Shown: positions 41,241 to 49,755, numbered from the stretch's first letter. The stretch: DNA of 64,000 nt from Flavobacterium sp. 9 (GCF_002754195.1 NZ_PEEU01000001.1:4526001-4590000), one strand, 5' to 3'. Notes: generated from the letters alone by a model not told the origin. Translations and numbers: made by a program.

Positions 41241-41317
41241 GGAGCTAATCCCGCTATCCGTTTCAATCTTTTGTGGCGAACCCCGCCACAAAAGGATTTT
41301 CACTTCTATCGGGGCTA
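41241..41317 (-). ncRNA. Candidate structured RNA element, copy 2 (Flavo-1-like)
   Basis: Read on the minus strand it starts TAGCCCCGATAGAAGTG, has the hairpin TTTTGTGGC-GGGGTTC-GCCACAAAA, and ends GCGGGATTAGCTCC. Compared with copy 3, the outer pair CCTG/CAGG is CCCG/CGGG here, a compensated change. It lies between the permease and DUF695 genes, in no clear relation to either. Confidence 0.6.
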
Positions 41318-41339
41318 GTTCAATCATTTTCGTCTAATT

Positions 41340-41497
41340 TGTCATTTCGAGGAACGAGAAATCTTCACAAGTAACTCCGCAAAGTTTAGAATTAATAATT
41401 ATGTATTTCATCATTATCAAGCTTTAAAATCTTAATAGTGATTTTTGATTTTGGTTGTCGAGTTTCTTGTGAAGATTTCTCGTTCCTCGAAATGACA
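41340..41497. repeat. GTCATTTCGAGGAACGAGAAATC palindrome
   Basis: The arm at 41341-41370 (GTCATTTCGAGGAACGAGAA then ATCTTCACAA) is matched inverted at 41468-41496 (TTGTGAAGATTTCTCGTTCC then TCGAAATGAC). About 100 bp separate the arms. It is one of the GTCATTTCGA family. Confidence 0.8.
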
Positions 41498-41550
41498 AGA
41501 TTGTGTTATTAATTGTGAAGGATTAATCCATTGAAAATGATACAAAGCAA

Positions 41551-41587
41551 AAAACCGTTCTGAAAACAATCTCAGAACGGGTTTTTT
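41551..41587. terminator. Hairpin terminator upstream of the DUF695 gene
   Basis: CCGTTCTGA and TCAGAACGG form a 9-bp stem flanked by AAAA and TTTTTT. Nearly the same hairpin closes the next gene at 42768-42806, so the DUF695 gene sits between two copies. Confidence 0.7.
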
Positions 41588-41665
41588 GTAAATGTTTTTT
41601 TATTCTTTTAAAAGCTTTTTCTTAGGTTTGTCTCCAGTAAATTTTTAATTTAATTTTTTTGATAC

Positions 41666-42760
41666 ATGGGTTTTTTCGATAAGATATTGGGTAAAAAAGA
41701 ATCTCCAATAGTAACATACAGTGATTTTTGGAATTGGTTCTTAAAACATGAAAAAGAGTTTTTTAAAGTTGTTAAAAGCAGGCAGAATATTAACAAAGAT
41801 TTCTTTAATAGACTAGCTCCAAAGCTTGATGAACTTCATGAAGGAATTTATTTCTTGACTGGAATGTTTAATGATCAAACTGCTGAATTAATTCTCACTC
41901 CCGATGGAATAATTAAAAATATTTACATGGTTGAAGATTTAGTAAATAATGCTCCACAAATTAATGGTTGGAAATTTACAGCTCTTAAATCAGGATCTAA
42001 TAGGAAAGATTTTAGTATTAATTATGATGGAATTAAATTTAGCACTGAAAATTTAAAATTTTACCCTAATGTAGATGAAGATTATCCTGATGAAATAGAT
42101 TTAATCATTTCGTACGATAGTTACAATGAAGAGAAAAAATCACTAATAACTAATGCTGTTTACATTTTTTTGGATAATTATTTAGGTGAATTGTATACAG
42201 TTACTTTAATCGATAAATTGAAAGTCGTTGGAGTAAATGATATTTCCCAAGAATTAATTCCAATGGAAAAATTAAAAGATTATCTAATCTGGAGAGAAAA
42301 AGAATTTATAGAAAAATACGAAGGCACCAGACATAACACTGAAAATGATGGTTATGCAAATTTTGAATGGGAAAGAGAAGATAACAAAGTTGTATTAGCT
42401 CTTATTAATACAACATTATTAGAATGGGATAAAAAAGCATCACATCCATGGATTATTACTGTTGGAATTCCATTTAAAAAAACAGATGAAAGTGGCTTGC
42501 CTGATGATGAAACCTACAAATTATTAGATGAAATTGAAGAAGAAATAATGTTTAGTCTTCCAGATTCAGATGGATATTTAAATATTGGTCGAGAAACGTC
42601 AGATGGTAAAAGAGAAATCTTTTTTGCTTGTAAAGAATTCAGAAAACCTCCAAAAGTTTTAGATCAGATAATTAAAAAATACAGTCAAAAATTTGAGATG
42701 GATTATGAAATCTACAAAGACAAATATTGGCAATCTTTTAAGCATTTTGAACAAAATTAA
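41666..42760 (+). CDS. DUF695-domain protein
   Basis: This 364-residue cytoplasmic protein has two parts. Residues 1-190 have a beta-alpha pattern (WFLKHEKEFFKVVKSRQNINKDFFNRLAPKLDELHEGIYFL) that I know only as a companion region. The C-terminal ~140 residues carry the DUF695 pattern: NKVVLALINTTLLEWDKKASHPWIITVGIPF, EIFFACKEFRKPPKVLDQI and the ending YKDKYWQSFKHF. The biochemical role is unknown. The gene is alone, bounded by two similar terminators. Confidence 0.82.
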   Translation: MGFFDKILGKKESPIVTYSDFWNWFLKHEKEFFKVVKSRQNINKDFFNRLAPKLDELHEGIYFLTGMFNDQTAELILTPDGIIKNIYMVEDLVNNAPQINGWKFTALKSGSNRKDFSINYDGIKFSTENLKFYPNVDEDYPDEIDLIISYDSYNEEKKSLITNAVYIFLDNYLGELYTVTLIDKLKVVGVNDISQELIPMEKLKDYLIWREKEFIEKYEGTRHNTENDGYANFEWEREDNKVVLALINTTLLEWDKKASHPWIITVGIPFKKTDESGLPDDETYKLLDEIEEEIMFSLPDSDGYLNIGRETSDGKREIFFACKEFRKPPKVLDQIIKKYSQKFEMDYEIYKDKYWQSFKHFEQN

Positions 42761-42764
42761 ATAA

Positions 42765-42808
42765 CAAAAACCCGTTCTGAAAATAATCTCAGAGCGGGTT
42801 TTTTTATT
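42765..42808. terminator. Shared terminator of the DUF695 gene and the convergent GH57 gene
   Basis: AACCCGTTCTGA and TCAGAGCGGGTT form a stem with one mismatch or wobble, followed by TTTTTTT. It lies just after the DUF695 stop and 25 bp after the stop of the gene on the other strand. Confidence 0.8.
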
Positions 42809-42832
42809 TGAATTAATAAAGTTTAAAAGAAT

Positions 42833-45800
42833 TTACTTCTTGATAATCTTTTGCATGGTTTCTTTTCCATTTTCCAATCGGATTGTGATGAAATAAAGTC
42901 CGGTACTCAAACGACTTACATCGATGGTATTTGTATTGGATTTTCCTTCCTGAACAATACTTCCTTGTGCCGAAATTATGCTATAATCAGTTATTGGAAT
43001 AGTAGAGTTTACCTGCAAAGTGTTATTTACAGGATTTGGGAATAAACGAACAGCATAACTTTCTTCTTCAGTTGTTGGAGCTGCAATCAATTTAGAAGTT
43101 GTTGAACCCCAAGTATACGAGTAACCATCTGTTTTATTCAATAAATCGGCGGTTTGATTTGCAGAACCGCTCGAACCATTATTAAAAATCACATTTACAG
43201 ATGTTGGCCCTGTTATGGTATATTTATAAAAACCATTTGTATCGGCTACCATTGCAACTCCCGGCCAGGTTGTGTTGGCAATACTTCCTGATGGAACAGC
43301 ATTCCAATAATGTACTTTTGGAATTCCAGTCCAGTTTGTTGGAGGTTTGAAATAAACCGTAAGAGTTGGAACCGCATTAAAAGTATAAACTTCGGTTTTT
43401 ACTGCTGAAGAAACTCCGCTGGTATTAACTACAAAAGCTTTTAAAGTTGTATTTGCAGTAAAGGCAAATGATTTAGAACCAATTGCAGATGCTGAACTTG
43501 TAGTTGGCGTTGTTCCGTCTAAAGTGAAATAAATAGTCGAAGATGTTTGGTTTGCCGTCAAAACAACATTTACAGTAGTTCCTGTTGTAAATGTTCCGCC
43601 TGGTTTTGAATTTGTAAAATCAGGAGCAATTACAGGACATCTATTGGAAGGTTCTGCACCCAACCAAGCCGAATCGTAGAATTTAATTCCCGCAGTAGTG
43701 CTCAAATCGGCAGTTTTAAGACTTCCGTCATTAAACAATAAATTCGTTGCACTTACTGTCGACGGAAAAGTATATTTGTACCAATCTCCACAATCCTGAG
43801 TCATTGCAACTCCAGGGTACGTTACTGCAGGAGCAGTTCCGGTTGGTGACCAATAATATATTTTTATAGCAGAATTCCAGTTTGTTGGTTTTTTAAAGTA
43901 AACCGTAAAAGTAGTTGGCGTACTAAAAGTATAAGTTTCTGTTTTAACGGCAGAACTTGTTCCCGCTACATTTTTAGCAAAAGCTTTAAGTGTAGTTGTG
44001 CTGTTTATCACCAATGTTTTGGAACCTACCGAAGAAGCCGAAGCCGTTGTTGGCGTTGTTCCGTCTAAGGTGTAATAAATTGTCGAAGTGTTTACGTTTG
44101 CTGTCAAAGTCAGGTTTACAGTTGTTCCGGTTGTGAAAGATCCGCCTGCTTGCGAAATTGTAAAATCAGGAGCTATTACAGTTGAACATCTGTTTGCAGG
44201 TTCAGAAGCTAACCAAGCGCCATCATAAAACTTAATTCCGCCAGTAGCACTTAAGTCGCCAGTTTTTAATGTGCCGTCGTTAAATAATAAATTTGAAGCC
44301 GTTACAGTCGACGGGAAAGTATATTTATACCAATCTCCACAATCCTGTGTCATCGCTACTCCAGAATATGTTACTGCGGGAGCAGTTCCGGTTGGCAACC
44401 AATAATATACTTTTACAGCAGCGTTCCAATTTGCAGGTTTTTTAAAATAAACCGTGAATTCCGGAATTGCTCCAATCGTATAAGTTTTAGTAACAATCTC
44501 AGATTGATTTCCGTCTTTATCTACCGCAAATGCTTTAACAGTTGTAGTTTGCGCAATATTCAGCGTTTTTGTAGATTCGACAAAAGCAGACGAAAGAGTA
44601 GGAGTAGAACCGTCAGTTGTGTAATATAATTTTGGTTTAGGATCTGTGCTGTCAGTTGCTGTAATTGTCACATCTATTGCTGTTGTAGAATTACTTGTAT
44701 CTGGAGTAAAAGCAATTTTTGGAGCAACATCCAGATTTTTTCCAACCCAAACGTGCTGAATTTTAGACTTGGTCACATTCCCTTTTTTATCTGTAACTTC
44801 AACATAATAATCTAATAATTTCTCAGATATTCCTGCAATTTCTGCCGAATATTGATTGGCAATTACATCAGGAAGCATGTATAAATCAGCTTGAGGATTA
44901 TTGGTGAAATTCCCTTTAGGGAAAACTCTTTCCGTCATAGGTAATGTTACCCAGCTTCCCACTTCGGCACCACCGGCATAAGTTTCATTTTGATTTGAGG
45001 AAAGACTGTTTTTTCCATCGACATCTACACGATATTTTAATTCAGATCTTTCGATTCCGCTTACATCATAAGCAAAAGTGTATACCGTAAAATCTGCCGA
45101 ATTCAGAAAATCTTTATAGGCATAAGGCGCTCCATATCCTTTTTCGCCAGGATTATAAGGCCAACGTTGCGGAATAAATACAGACGGTTTTGTAGCATCT
45201 ACACCAGGATGAGCATCCAGAGTAGGTTTTGCAAATTGCACACATCGGTTAACGGCCAAAGTTGTTTTTATTTCTAAATCTTCGGCCAGACCGTAATAAG
45301 CATTTCCGCTATCGTAACCCGCCATTAAAAAATGCCAAGCTTTTTCGGCAGGACTTACAGCAGCTGTTGGATTTACAATTTCGCTCATTCTAAGATTATT
45401 TCCTTCCAGTTGCTCCGCCATGATTGCATGGTTTTCTCCGGCAGTTGTAATCGCTTGATTCATCATATCTTCAGTCCAGCCATTTGGATTGAATTTTTTC
45501 GTAACCGGATCAAAAAATGGCCACAACCAATTTGTAAATTGCGGATGTCCAAAATCGCCATCAGCATTTACCCAAGCTCCGTCTTCAACATGCACAACTG
45601 CAGATTCAGGAACAGGATTATCTTGTAAATATTGCGGAATAGTAGTCGGAATATTTCCGTTGGCTGCCGATGCATGCGAAAATCCCGTAACCGATTCGTT
45701 GTAATACGAAGAACCTCCGCCCCAAGCGTTATCGCCATCATGCGCAAATAATACCAAAGGAGGTCTTGGCGAAGTCGAAGCTTTTGCAACAATTGGAGCA

Positions 45801-46756
45801 ATCAGCGAAGTACCAATTGTAGCATATCCATCTTCATAACTCTCATAATCAGCCATAGGAACCACAGTAATTTTGTATTCCTGTGCTGTTTCCGGATCAA
45901 CATATTTTGCCTTGTACGGAAGATAAGAATACGGCACGGCAAACTGACCGCCACGAGCATCTTTTTGAGCCGAAAACCAAGTGTTTCCAGTAGTTTCTAC
46001 CTGATCTGCTTTATTAGGAACATCGCACATTGTACCGCCAGAACCGTATTTTATTGGATAATCAGCAAGTGTTCTCGATAAATGGCTGTTGGCAATAACA
46101 GACCATTCGATACCACATTCCGTCAAGGTTTTTATAATCCTTTCAGAAAAAGCACATTCTGCAGGCCAATATCCTTTAGAATCATGAGAGCCAAATAATT
46201 GTGCGCTGTAATATTGATGCGCTTTAATTTCTTTTTTCAAAGCCTCGTCGCTCAAAAGTGGCGAAAGCGCATGATGCATCGTAAACGAAACAACTTCCAT
46301 ACGAGGAAATCCGCCCGAGGTTTTCCAACCTTTAGCATCTTTAATATTCTGCGTCCAGGAATTAGAATATCCCCATTGATTGGCTTGAGCAAGTTCATTA
46401 ACGTTTTCCATCAAAGAACCTCCGTAAGTAATTTGCGCTCCGGCTTTGGCCAAATCCCTAATCGAATTAATAGCATTTTTTGGTGCAAATTGATAAGCTG
46501 CAACACGATCACCGGTGCCAAAAATTTCTTCAAGATTGTTTGTAGGATGCGCAAGTCCATTTTTGTCATTATTAGCCCCAGAAACTTTTAAATCCTGAGA
46601 CTCTTTTACGATCTGATATCGGTTCGGATTCTTTTTACTTATATCTCCCCAATATGTGGGCTGATGCAAGTGCCATAAGTAAGATGTATTCACCTGTGCC
46701 TGCAAAAAAGCAAAGGGAATTAGTAGCGCATAAAGCAAAAGTAAGGTTTTTTTCAT
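42833..46756 (-). CDS. Secreted GH57-type glucan-active enzyme with repeated carbohydrate-binding modules and T9SS sorting domain
   Basis: This 1307-residue protein has a signal peptide (residues 1-21). The GH57 catalytic domain starts TSYLWHLHQPTYWGD. The likely nucleophile is Glu200 in GYWPAECAFS and the likely acid/base is Asp340 in LFAHDGDNAWGGG. From about residue 680 three units follow. Each has a chitobiase C-terminal-like Ig module (YYTTDGSTPT, YYTLDGTTPT, YFTLDGTTPT) and a starch-binding CBM26-like module (FTVYFKKPANWNAAVKVYYW; two more near 947 and 1132), repeating every ~184 residues. The last ~70 residues (VRLFPNPVNNTLQV... ENGKETMQKIIKK) are a type A T9SS sorting domain. GH57 enzymes act on alpha-glucans, so starch or glycogen is the probable substrate. 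Confidence 0.92.
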   Translation of the reverse strand: MKKTLLLLYALLIPFAFLQAQVNTSYLWHLHQPTYWGDISKKNPNRYQIVKESQDLKVSGANNDKNGLAHPTNNLEEIFGTGDRVAAYQFAPKNAINSIRDLAKAGAQITYGGSLMENVNELAQANQWGYSNSWTQNIKDAKGWKTSGGFPRMEVVSFTMHHALSPLLSDEALKKEIKAHQYYSAQLFGSHDSKGYWPAECAFSERIIKTLTECGIEWSVIANSHLSRTLADYPIKYGSGGTMCDVPNKADQVETTGNTWFSAQKDARGGQFAVPYSYLPYKAKYVDPETAQEYKITVVPMADYESYEDGYATIGTSLIAPIVAKASTSPRPPLVLFAHDGDNAWGGGSSYYNESVTGFSHASAANGNIPTTIPQYLQDNPVPESAVVHVEDGAWVNADGDFGHPQFTNWLWPFFDPVTKKFNPNGWTEDMMNQAITTAGENHAIMAEQLEGNNLRMSEIVNPTAAVSPAEKAWHFLMAGYDSGNAYYGLAEDLEIKTTLAVNRCVQFAKPTLDAHPGVDATKPSVFIPQRWPYNPGEKGYGAPYAYKDFLNSADFTVYTFAYDVSGIERSELKYRVDVDGKNSLSSNQNETYAGGAEVGSWVTLPMTERVFPKGNFTNNPQADLYMLPDVIANQYSAEIAGISEKLLDYYVEVTDKKGNVTKSKIQHVWVGKNLDVAPKIAFTPDTSNSTTAIDVTITATDSTDPKPKLYYTTDGSTPTLSSAFVESTKTLNIAQTTTVKAFAVDKDGNQSEIVTKTYTIGAIPEFTVYFKKPANWNAAVKVYYWLPTGTAPAVTYSGVAMTQDCGDWYKYTFPSTVTASNLLFNDGTLKTGDLSATGGIKFYDGAWLASEPANRCSTVIAPDFTISQAGGSFTTGTTVNLTLTANVNTSTIYYTLDGTTPTTASASSVGSKTLVINSTTTLKAFAKNVAGTSSAVKTETYTFSTPTTFTVYFKKPTNWNSAIKIYYWSPTGTAPAVTYPGVAMTQDCGDWYKYTFPSTVSATNLLFNDGSLKTADLSTTAGIKFYDSAWLGAEPSNRCPVIAPDFTNSKPGGTFTTGTTVNVVLTANQTSSTIYFTLDGTTPTTSSASAIGSKSFAFTANTTLKAFVVNTSGVSSAVKTEVYTFNAVPTLTVYFKPPTNWTGIPKVHYWNAVPSGSIANTTWPGVAMVADTNGFYKYTITGPTSVNVIFNNGSSGSANQTADLLNKTDGYSYTWGSTTSKLIAAPTTEEESYAVRLFPNPVNNTLQVNSTIPITDYSIISAQGSIVQEGKSNTNTIDVSRLSTGLYFITIRLENGKETMQKIIKK

Positions 46757-46988
46757 AATTCAATTTTAGTTAGTTAAGTGGTTATTTTTTTGTTAAAAGT
46801 ATATTTTATTAACATTAAAATTATTTAATAATCTGAAATTGATTAACTACAACGTTTTAGTGTTTACAACTTTTTATAATTAGTGAAGAAAAAAAACTTT
46901 ATTCGCATAATTTGTTGGTTTATTTTGAAGAATTGATGTATTGTGTTTTTAATTATTTGAAAATGAGTAAGTAATGTTTTTTGAAACA

Positions 46989-47024
46989 AAAAATCCGCTT
47001 AGAGAAGACTCTAGCGGATTTTAA
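46989..47024. terminator. Isolated terminator hairpin
   Basis: AAAATCCGCT (46990-46999) pairs with AGCGGATTTT (47013-47022). It could end a transcript reading through from the PLP-enzyme gene on the minus strand, or protect the GH57 promoter. Confidence 0.65.
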
Positions 47025-47099
47025 ACAACCTAATAAAAAATCGTGCAAATTTATTTATAAAGAAGTGTTTTGTTTTTGTAAGAAATGATAAAGCTTTTT

Positions 47100-47339
47100 C
47101 ACGCAGATTTAAAAGAATTAAAGCAGATGCATGCAGATTAATTTAATAAAAATTGATTTAAATCTGCCTGAATCTGTGAAATCTGCTTGAAACAATTTAA
47201 ACGATTACTAAACTTTTTTTCACGCAGATTTAAAAGATTTAAGCAGATGCGCGCAGATTAGTTTAATAAAAATCGATTTAAATCTGCCTGACTCAGTGAA
47301 ATCTGCGTGAAACAATTAAACTATTACTAAACTTTTTTT
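47100..47339. repeat. Two ~120-bp tandem repeats with internal inverted symmetry
   Basis: Copy 1 (47100-47220) and copy 2 (47221-47339) both run CACGCAGATTTAAAAGA, then GCAGATTA-TTTAATAAAAAT, then GATTTAAATCTGCCTGA, then TGAAATCTGC-TGAAACAATT and ACTAAACTTTTTTT. Within each, CACGCAGATTT and AAATCTGC-TGA are inverted. A third copy starts at 47340 (CGCGCAGATCC) and breaks off. Confidence 0.85.
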
Positions 47340-47477
47340 CGCGCAGATCCTGCAGTTTTAGCCGTTTCTTTTTATAGGTTTCTATAAAAGATCGGGATAA
47401 TTCCCCAAATCTGCGCGAAGAAAATCTTTAGTAAATCTGCATTAATCAGTAGAATCAGCAAAATCCGTGGGCTAAAT

Positions 47478-48680
47478 CTATAGGATTCCAAGTTCTACCA
47501 TACATTCCTTCATCATTTCGTAAGTGCGCTGAATATCGTTATCCAAACCAATCGAGAAACGAATCAGACCATCAGTCAATCCCATTTCTTGTTGCTCTTC
47601 AAGCGGAATTTCACTAGAAGTCGAAGTTCCAGGCGCGCTAAATAATGTTTTGTAAAATCCTAAACTTACCGCCAAATATCCAAGGTTTCTTGCTTGCATT
47701 AACTCCATTAATTCATTGGCTTTAGCCAAAGTTCCAACGTCAATTGTCAACATTCCGCCAAAACCATATTCCGGATTAATCATCGTTTTGTACAATTCAT
47801 GACTCGGGTGACTTTTTAATCCCGGATAAACCGTTTTTAAACCGTCATTTTCAAATTGATCTGCCAGATAATGAGCATTATGACTGTGTTGTTTAATTCT
47901 AATATGAAGCGTTCGAAGATTTTTCATCACCGAAGCAGATCTCAAACTATCCATAGTTGGTCCCAAAAGCATACTCGCTCCAGAGTTCACATTTTTAAGC
48001 GAATTGATAAATTCTTTCGATGCACAAGTTACGCCACCAACCGTATCGCTGCTTCCGTTAATGTATTTTGTCAAACTATGAATCACAATATCAGCGCCTA
48101 ATTTTGCAGGAGAAACCGACAAAGGCGAAAAGGTATTATCAACAACCAATTTCAAATTATGCTTTTTAGCAATTTGAGCCAAACCAGCAATATCGGCAAC
48201 TTCTAATAACGGATTACTAACCGTTTCGCAATACAAAACTTTCGTATTTGGCGTAATTGCCGCTTCAACAATATCCAGTTTTGTAATGTCAACAAAGCTT
48301 GTTTCAATCCCAAAACGAGGCGTAAAATTCTTTAAAAAAGCATAAGTTCCACCATAAATTGTTCTGCTTGAAACGATATGATCGCCAGCACCGCATAACT
48401 GCAATAAAGTAGGCGTAATTGCGCCCATTCCTGAAGCCGAAACATTTGCAGTTTCTGTTCCTTCCATCGCTGCCAAAGCCTGATCTAAATACAAATTACT
48501 TGGCGAAGAATGGCGCGAATACAAATAACAGCCTTCCATATTGCCTTCAAAAGTATCGAACATTGTTTTTGCCGATAAAAACGTATAAGTCGAAGAATCA
48601 GAAATCGAAGGATTCACTCCTCCAAATTCCCCAAAATATTGCAAGTCCTGAATTTTATCAGCTGGATTAAAGTTTTTCAT
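47478..48680 (-). CDS. PLP-dependent Cys/Met metabolism enzyme (cystathionine gamma-synthase / methionine gamma-lyase type)
   Basis: This 400-residue protein is a fold-type I PLP enzyme of the trans-sulfuration family. The PLP lysine is Lys205 in IHSLTKYINGSSDTVGG, the cofactor Asp is in LVVDNTFSP (residue 181), and SASGMGAI binds the phosphate. The usual YSRxxNPT motif reads YSRHSSPS here. The MGL cysteine after Tyr-Gly is Gly (IYGGTYAF), so a classic methionine gamma-lyase is less likely. It is divergent from an Lrp/AsnC regulator. In Pseudomonas putida the Lrp-type MdeR lies next to and controls methionine gamma-lyase, which keeps sulfur-amino-acid breakdown a fair guess. Exact reaction is open. 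Confidence 0.85.
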   Translation of the reverse strand: MKNFNPADKIQDLQYFGEFGGVNPSISDSSTYTFLSAKTMFDTFEGNMEGCYLYSRHSSPSNLYLDQALAAMEGTETANVSASGMGAITPTLLQLCGAGDHIVSSRTIYGGTYAFLKNFTPRFGIETSFVDITKLDIVEAAITPNTKVLYCETVSNPLLEVADIAGLAQIAKKHNLKLVVDNTFSPLSVSPAKLGADIVIHSLTKYINGSSDTVGGVTCASKEFINSLKNVNSGASMLLGPTMDSLRSASVMKNLRTLHIRIKQHSHNAHYLADQFENDGLKTVYPGLKSHPSHELYKTMINPEYGFGGMLTIDVGTLAKANELMELMQARNLGYLAVSLGFYKTLFSAPGTSTSSEIPLEEQQEMGLTDGLIRFSIGLDNDIQRTYEMMKECMVELGIL

Positions 48681-48701
48681 AATAGTTTTTTTGTTTTGTT
48701 T

Positions 48702-48753
48702 GTTTCAAGTTTCAGGTTTCAAGTTCCAACAACCTGAAACTTGAAACCTGAAA
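48702..48753. repeat. Inverted repeat in the leader of the PLP-enzyme gene
   Basis: GTTTCAAGTTTCAGGTT (48702-48718) pairs with AACCTGAAACTTGAAAC (48731-48747), 17 bp perfect, with extra copies of TTTCAAGT/ACTTGAAA in the loop and flank. It begins 22 bp upstream of the ATG, so it could be an mRNA leader hairpin. Confidence 0.75.
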
Positions 48754-48761
48754 CATTTTTT

Positions 48762-48839
48762 GAAGCTATTTCCTGCTATCCGTTTCAATCTTTTGTGCCG
48801 AACCCCGGCACAAAAGGATTTTCACTTCTATCAGGGCTA
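48762..48839 (-). ncRNA. Candidate structured RNA element, copy 3 (Flavo-1-like)
   Basis: On the minus strand it starts TAGCCCTGATAGAAGTG, has the hairpin TTTTGTGCC-GGGGTTC-GGCACAAAA, and ends GCAGGAAATAGCTTC. It differs from copy 2 at paired positions. It is oriented toward the PLP-enzyme gene, so it may be in that gene's leader or be a separate transcript. Confidence 0.6.
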
Positions 48840-48934
48840 GGCACTCAGTTTCAAAATAAATTCTATTCAAAATAACATCTTATTAGAAAAATAATCAATA
48901 ATGTGTTTAATAATTAGATTTTAAAACTATTATA

Positions 48935-48966
48935 TTGTATTTATAAAGATTATTATTCTAAATTTG
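48935..48966 (+). promoter_or_regulatory. Promoter of the Lrp/AsnC gene
   Basis: TTG (48935-48937), 21 bases and TAAATTTG (48959-48966) fit the Bacteroidota promoter. The leader would be about 47 nt. Confidence 0.65.
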
Positions 48967-49019
48967 ATTCAGAAAACTCAAATCGCTAGATTTTCTTTCA
49001 TTTCCTAAAACCATAAAAA

Positions 49020-49475
49020 ATGACTTTAGACGCCACCGACAAAAAACTCTTGGTTCTATTACAAACCGACAGTAAAAAAACAACCAAAGAATTGTCTTTA
49101 AAACTTAACCTTTCGGTAACTGCTGTTTACGAAAGAATCAAAAAGTTAGAACGCGAAGGAATAATCAAAAACTACGTAGCTTTAGTCGACAAATCAAAAA
49201 TGGAAAAGGGATTTGTAGTTTTCTGTCATTTAAAACTCATTCAGCATACTAAAGAATTCCTAACCAAATTCGAAAGCGAAGTCATCAAACTCAACGAAGT
49301 TTTAGAATGCCATCACGTCAGTGGCGATTACGATTATATCCTAAAAGTTCTCGTAAAAGACATGGAAGCTTACCGCGAATTTTTAGTAACCAAACTCACA
49401 ACCTTACAGCATATTGGCAGCACACAAAGTATGTTTATGATTAGTGAAGTCAAGAATTCGACGGTTATTTTTTAG
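49020..49475 (+). CDS. Lrp/AsnC-family transcriptional regulator
   Basis: This 151-residue protein has the N-terminal AsnC helix-turn-helix (TDKKLLVLLQTDSKKTTKELSLKLNLSVTAVYERIKKLEREGII). The C-terminal RAM domain carries ECHHVSGDYDYILKVLVKDMEAYREFL, the amino-acid sensing region. It is full length. Divergent from the PLP-dependent sulfur-amino-acid enzyme, it probably regulates that gene in response to an amino acid such as methionine or leucine. This is inferred from gene order. Confidence 0.92.
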   Translation: MTLDATDKKLLVLLQTDSKKTTKELSLKLNLSVTAVYERIKKLEREGIIKNYVALVDKSKMEKGFVVFCHLKLIQHTKEFLTKFESEVIKLNEVLECHHVSGDYDYILKVLVKDMEAYREFLVTKLTTLQHIGSTQSMFMISEVKNSTVIF

Positions 49476-49605
49476 AGGTACTGAGGTTCTGAGTTGCTAA
49501 GGTTCTGAGGTTTTAGAGTTTTAGGGGCAAAGGTTCAGAGGTTCAAAGCGACAAAAGTTTATTTTAGAGACACACAGCAGTGCGTCTAAAACAGGATGAG
49601 TTTTT
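49476..49605. repeat. Direct repeat, left copy, flanking the toxin-antitoxin segment
   Basis: The sequence runs GGTACTGAGGTTCTGAGTTG, then CTAAGGTTCTGAGGTTTTAG, GGTTCAAAGCGACAAA, then AGAGACACACAGCAGTGCGTCTAAAA. A second copy with the same word order lies at 50899-51010. Confidence 0.75.
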
Positions 49606-49615
49606 AAATTTTTAT

Positions 49616-49755
49616 TTTTGAATTGCCTCCAGCTTTAGCTGGAGTTTATATAAATTCCAATTGAATGGCTTTAGCCAAACTTTACTATTTTGGCTAAAGC
49701 CTTCTTTTTGTTCTCCTATTAATATCTCCAGTTAAAACTGGAGGCAATTCAAAAG
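49616..49755. repeat. MITE-like 140-bp palindrome
   Basis: The ends TTTTGAATTGCCTCCAG and CTGGAGGCAATTCAAAA are perfect inverted repeats of 17 bp. Inside, CCAGCTTTAGCTGGAG is itself palindromic, and ATGGCTTTAGCCAAA is matched by TTTTGGCTAAAGCC. There is no coding capacity. Confidence 0.8.

Larger units (their letters stand above)
41001..41665. other. Long intergenic region with repeats and terminators
   Basis: This 665-bp gap has no supported gene. It holds a terminator-like hairpin, half copies of the GTCATTTCGA family, the RNA-like element at 41241-41317, a full palindrome at 41340-41497 and a second terminator. The open frame at 41075-41266 lies entirely in repeats. Confidence 0.7.
46757..47477. 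other. Long intergenic region with tandem repeats
   Basis: This 721-bp gap holds no supported gene. The first ~230 bp are AT-rich promoter-type DNA for the GH57 gene, with a weak TACTTTTA element. A terminator hairpin lies at 46989-47024 and a ~120-bp tandem repeat at 47100-47339. The stretch 47340-47477 carries further CGCAGAT and ATCTGCG words. Confidence 0.7.
48681..49019. other. Divergent control region with repeats
   Basis: This 339-bp gap between the PLP enzyme and the Lrp gene holds an inverted repeat, the third RNA-like element and a good promoter for the Lrp gene. No gene is seen. Confidence 0.65.

Noticed and set aside
41075..41266. 63-codon minus-strand frame
   Set aside because: It is made of half-palindromes and runs into the RNA-like element.
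47100..47339. Possible CRISPR array
   Set aside because: The units are about 120 bp, follow each other without unique spacers, and no cas gene is in the window.
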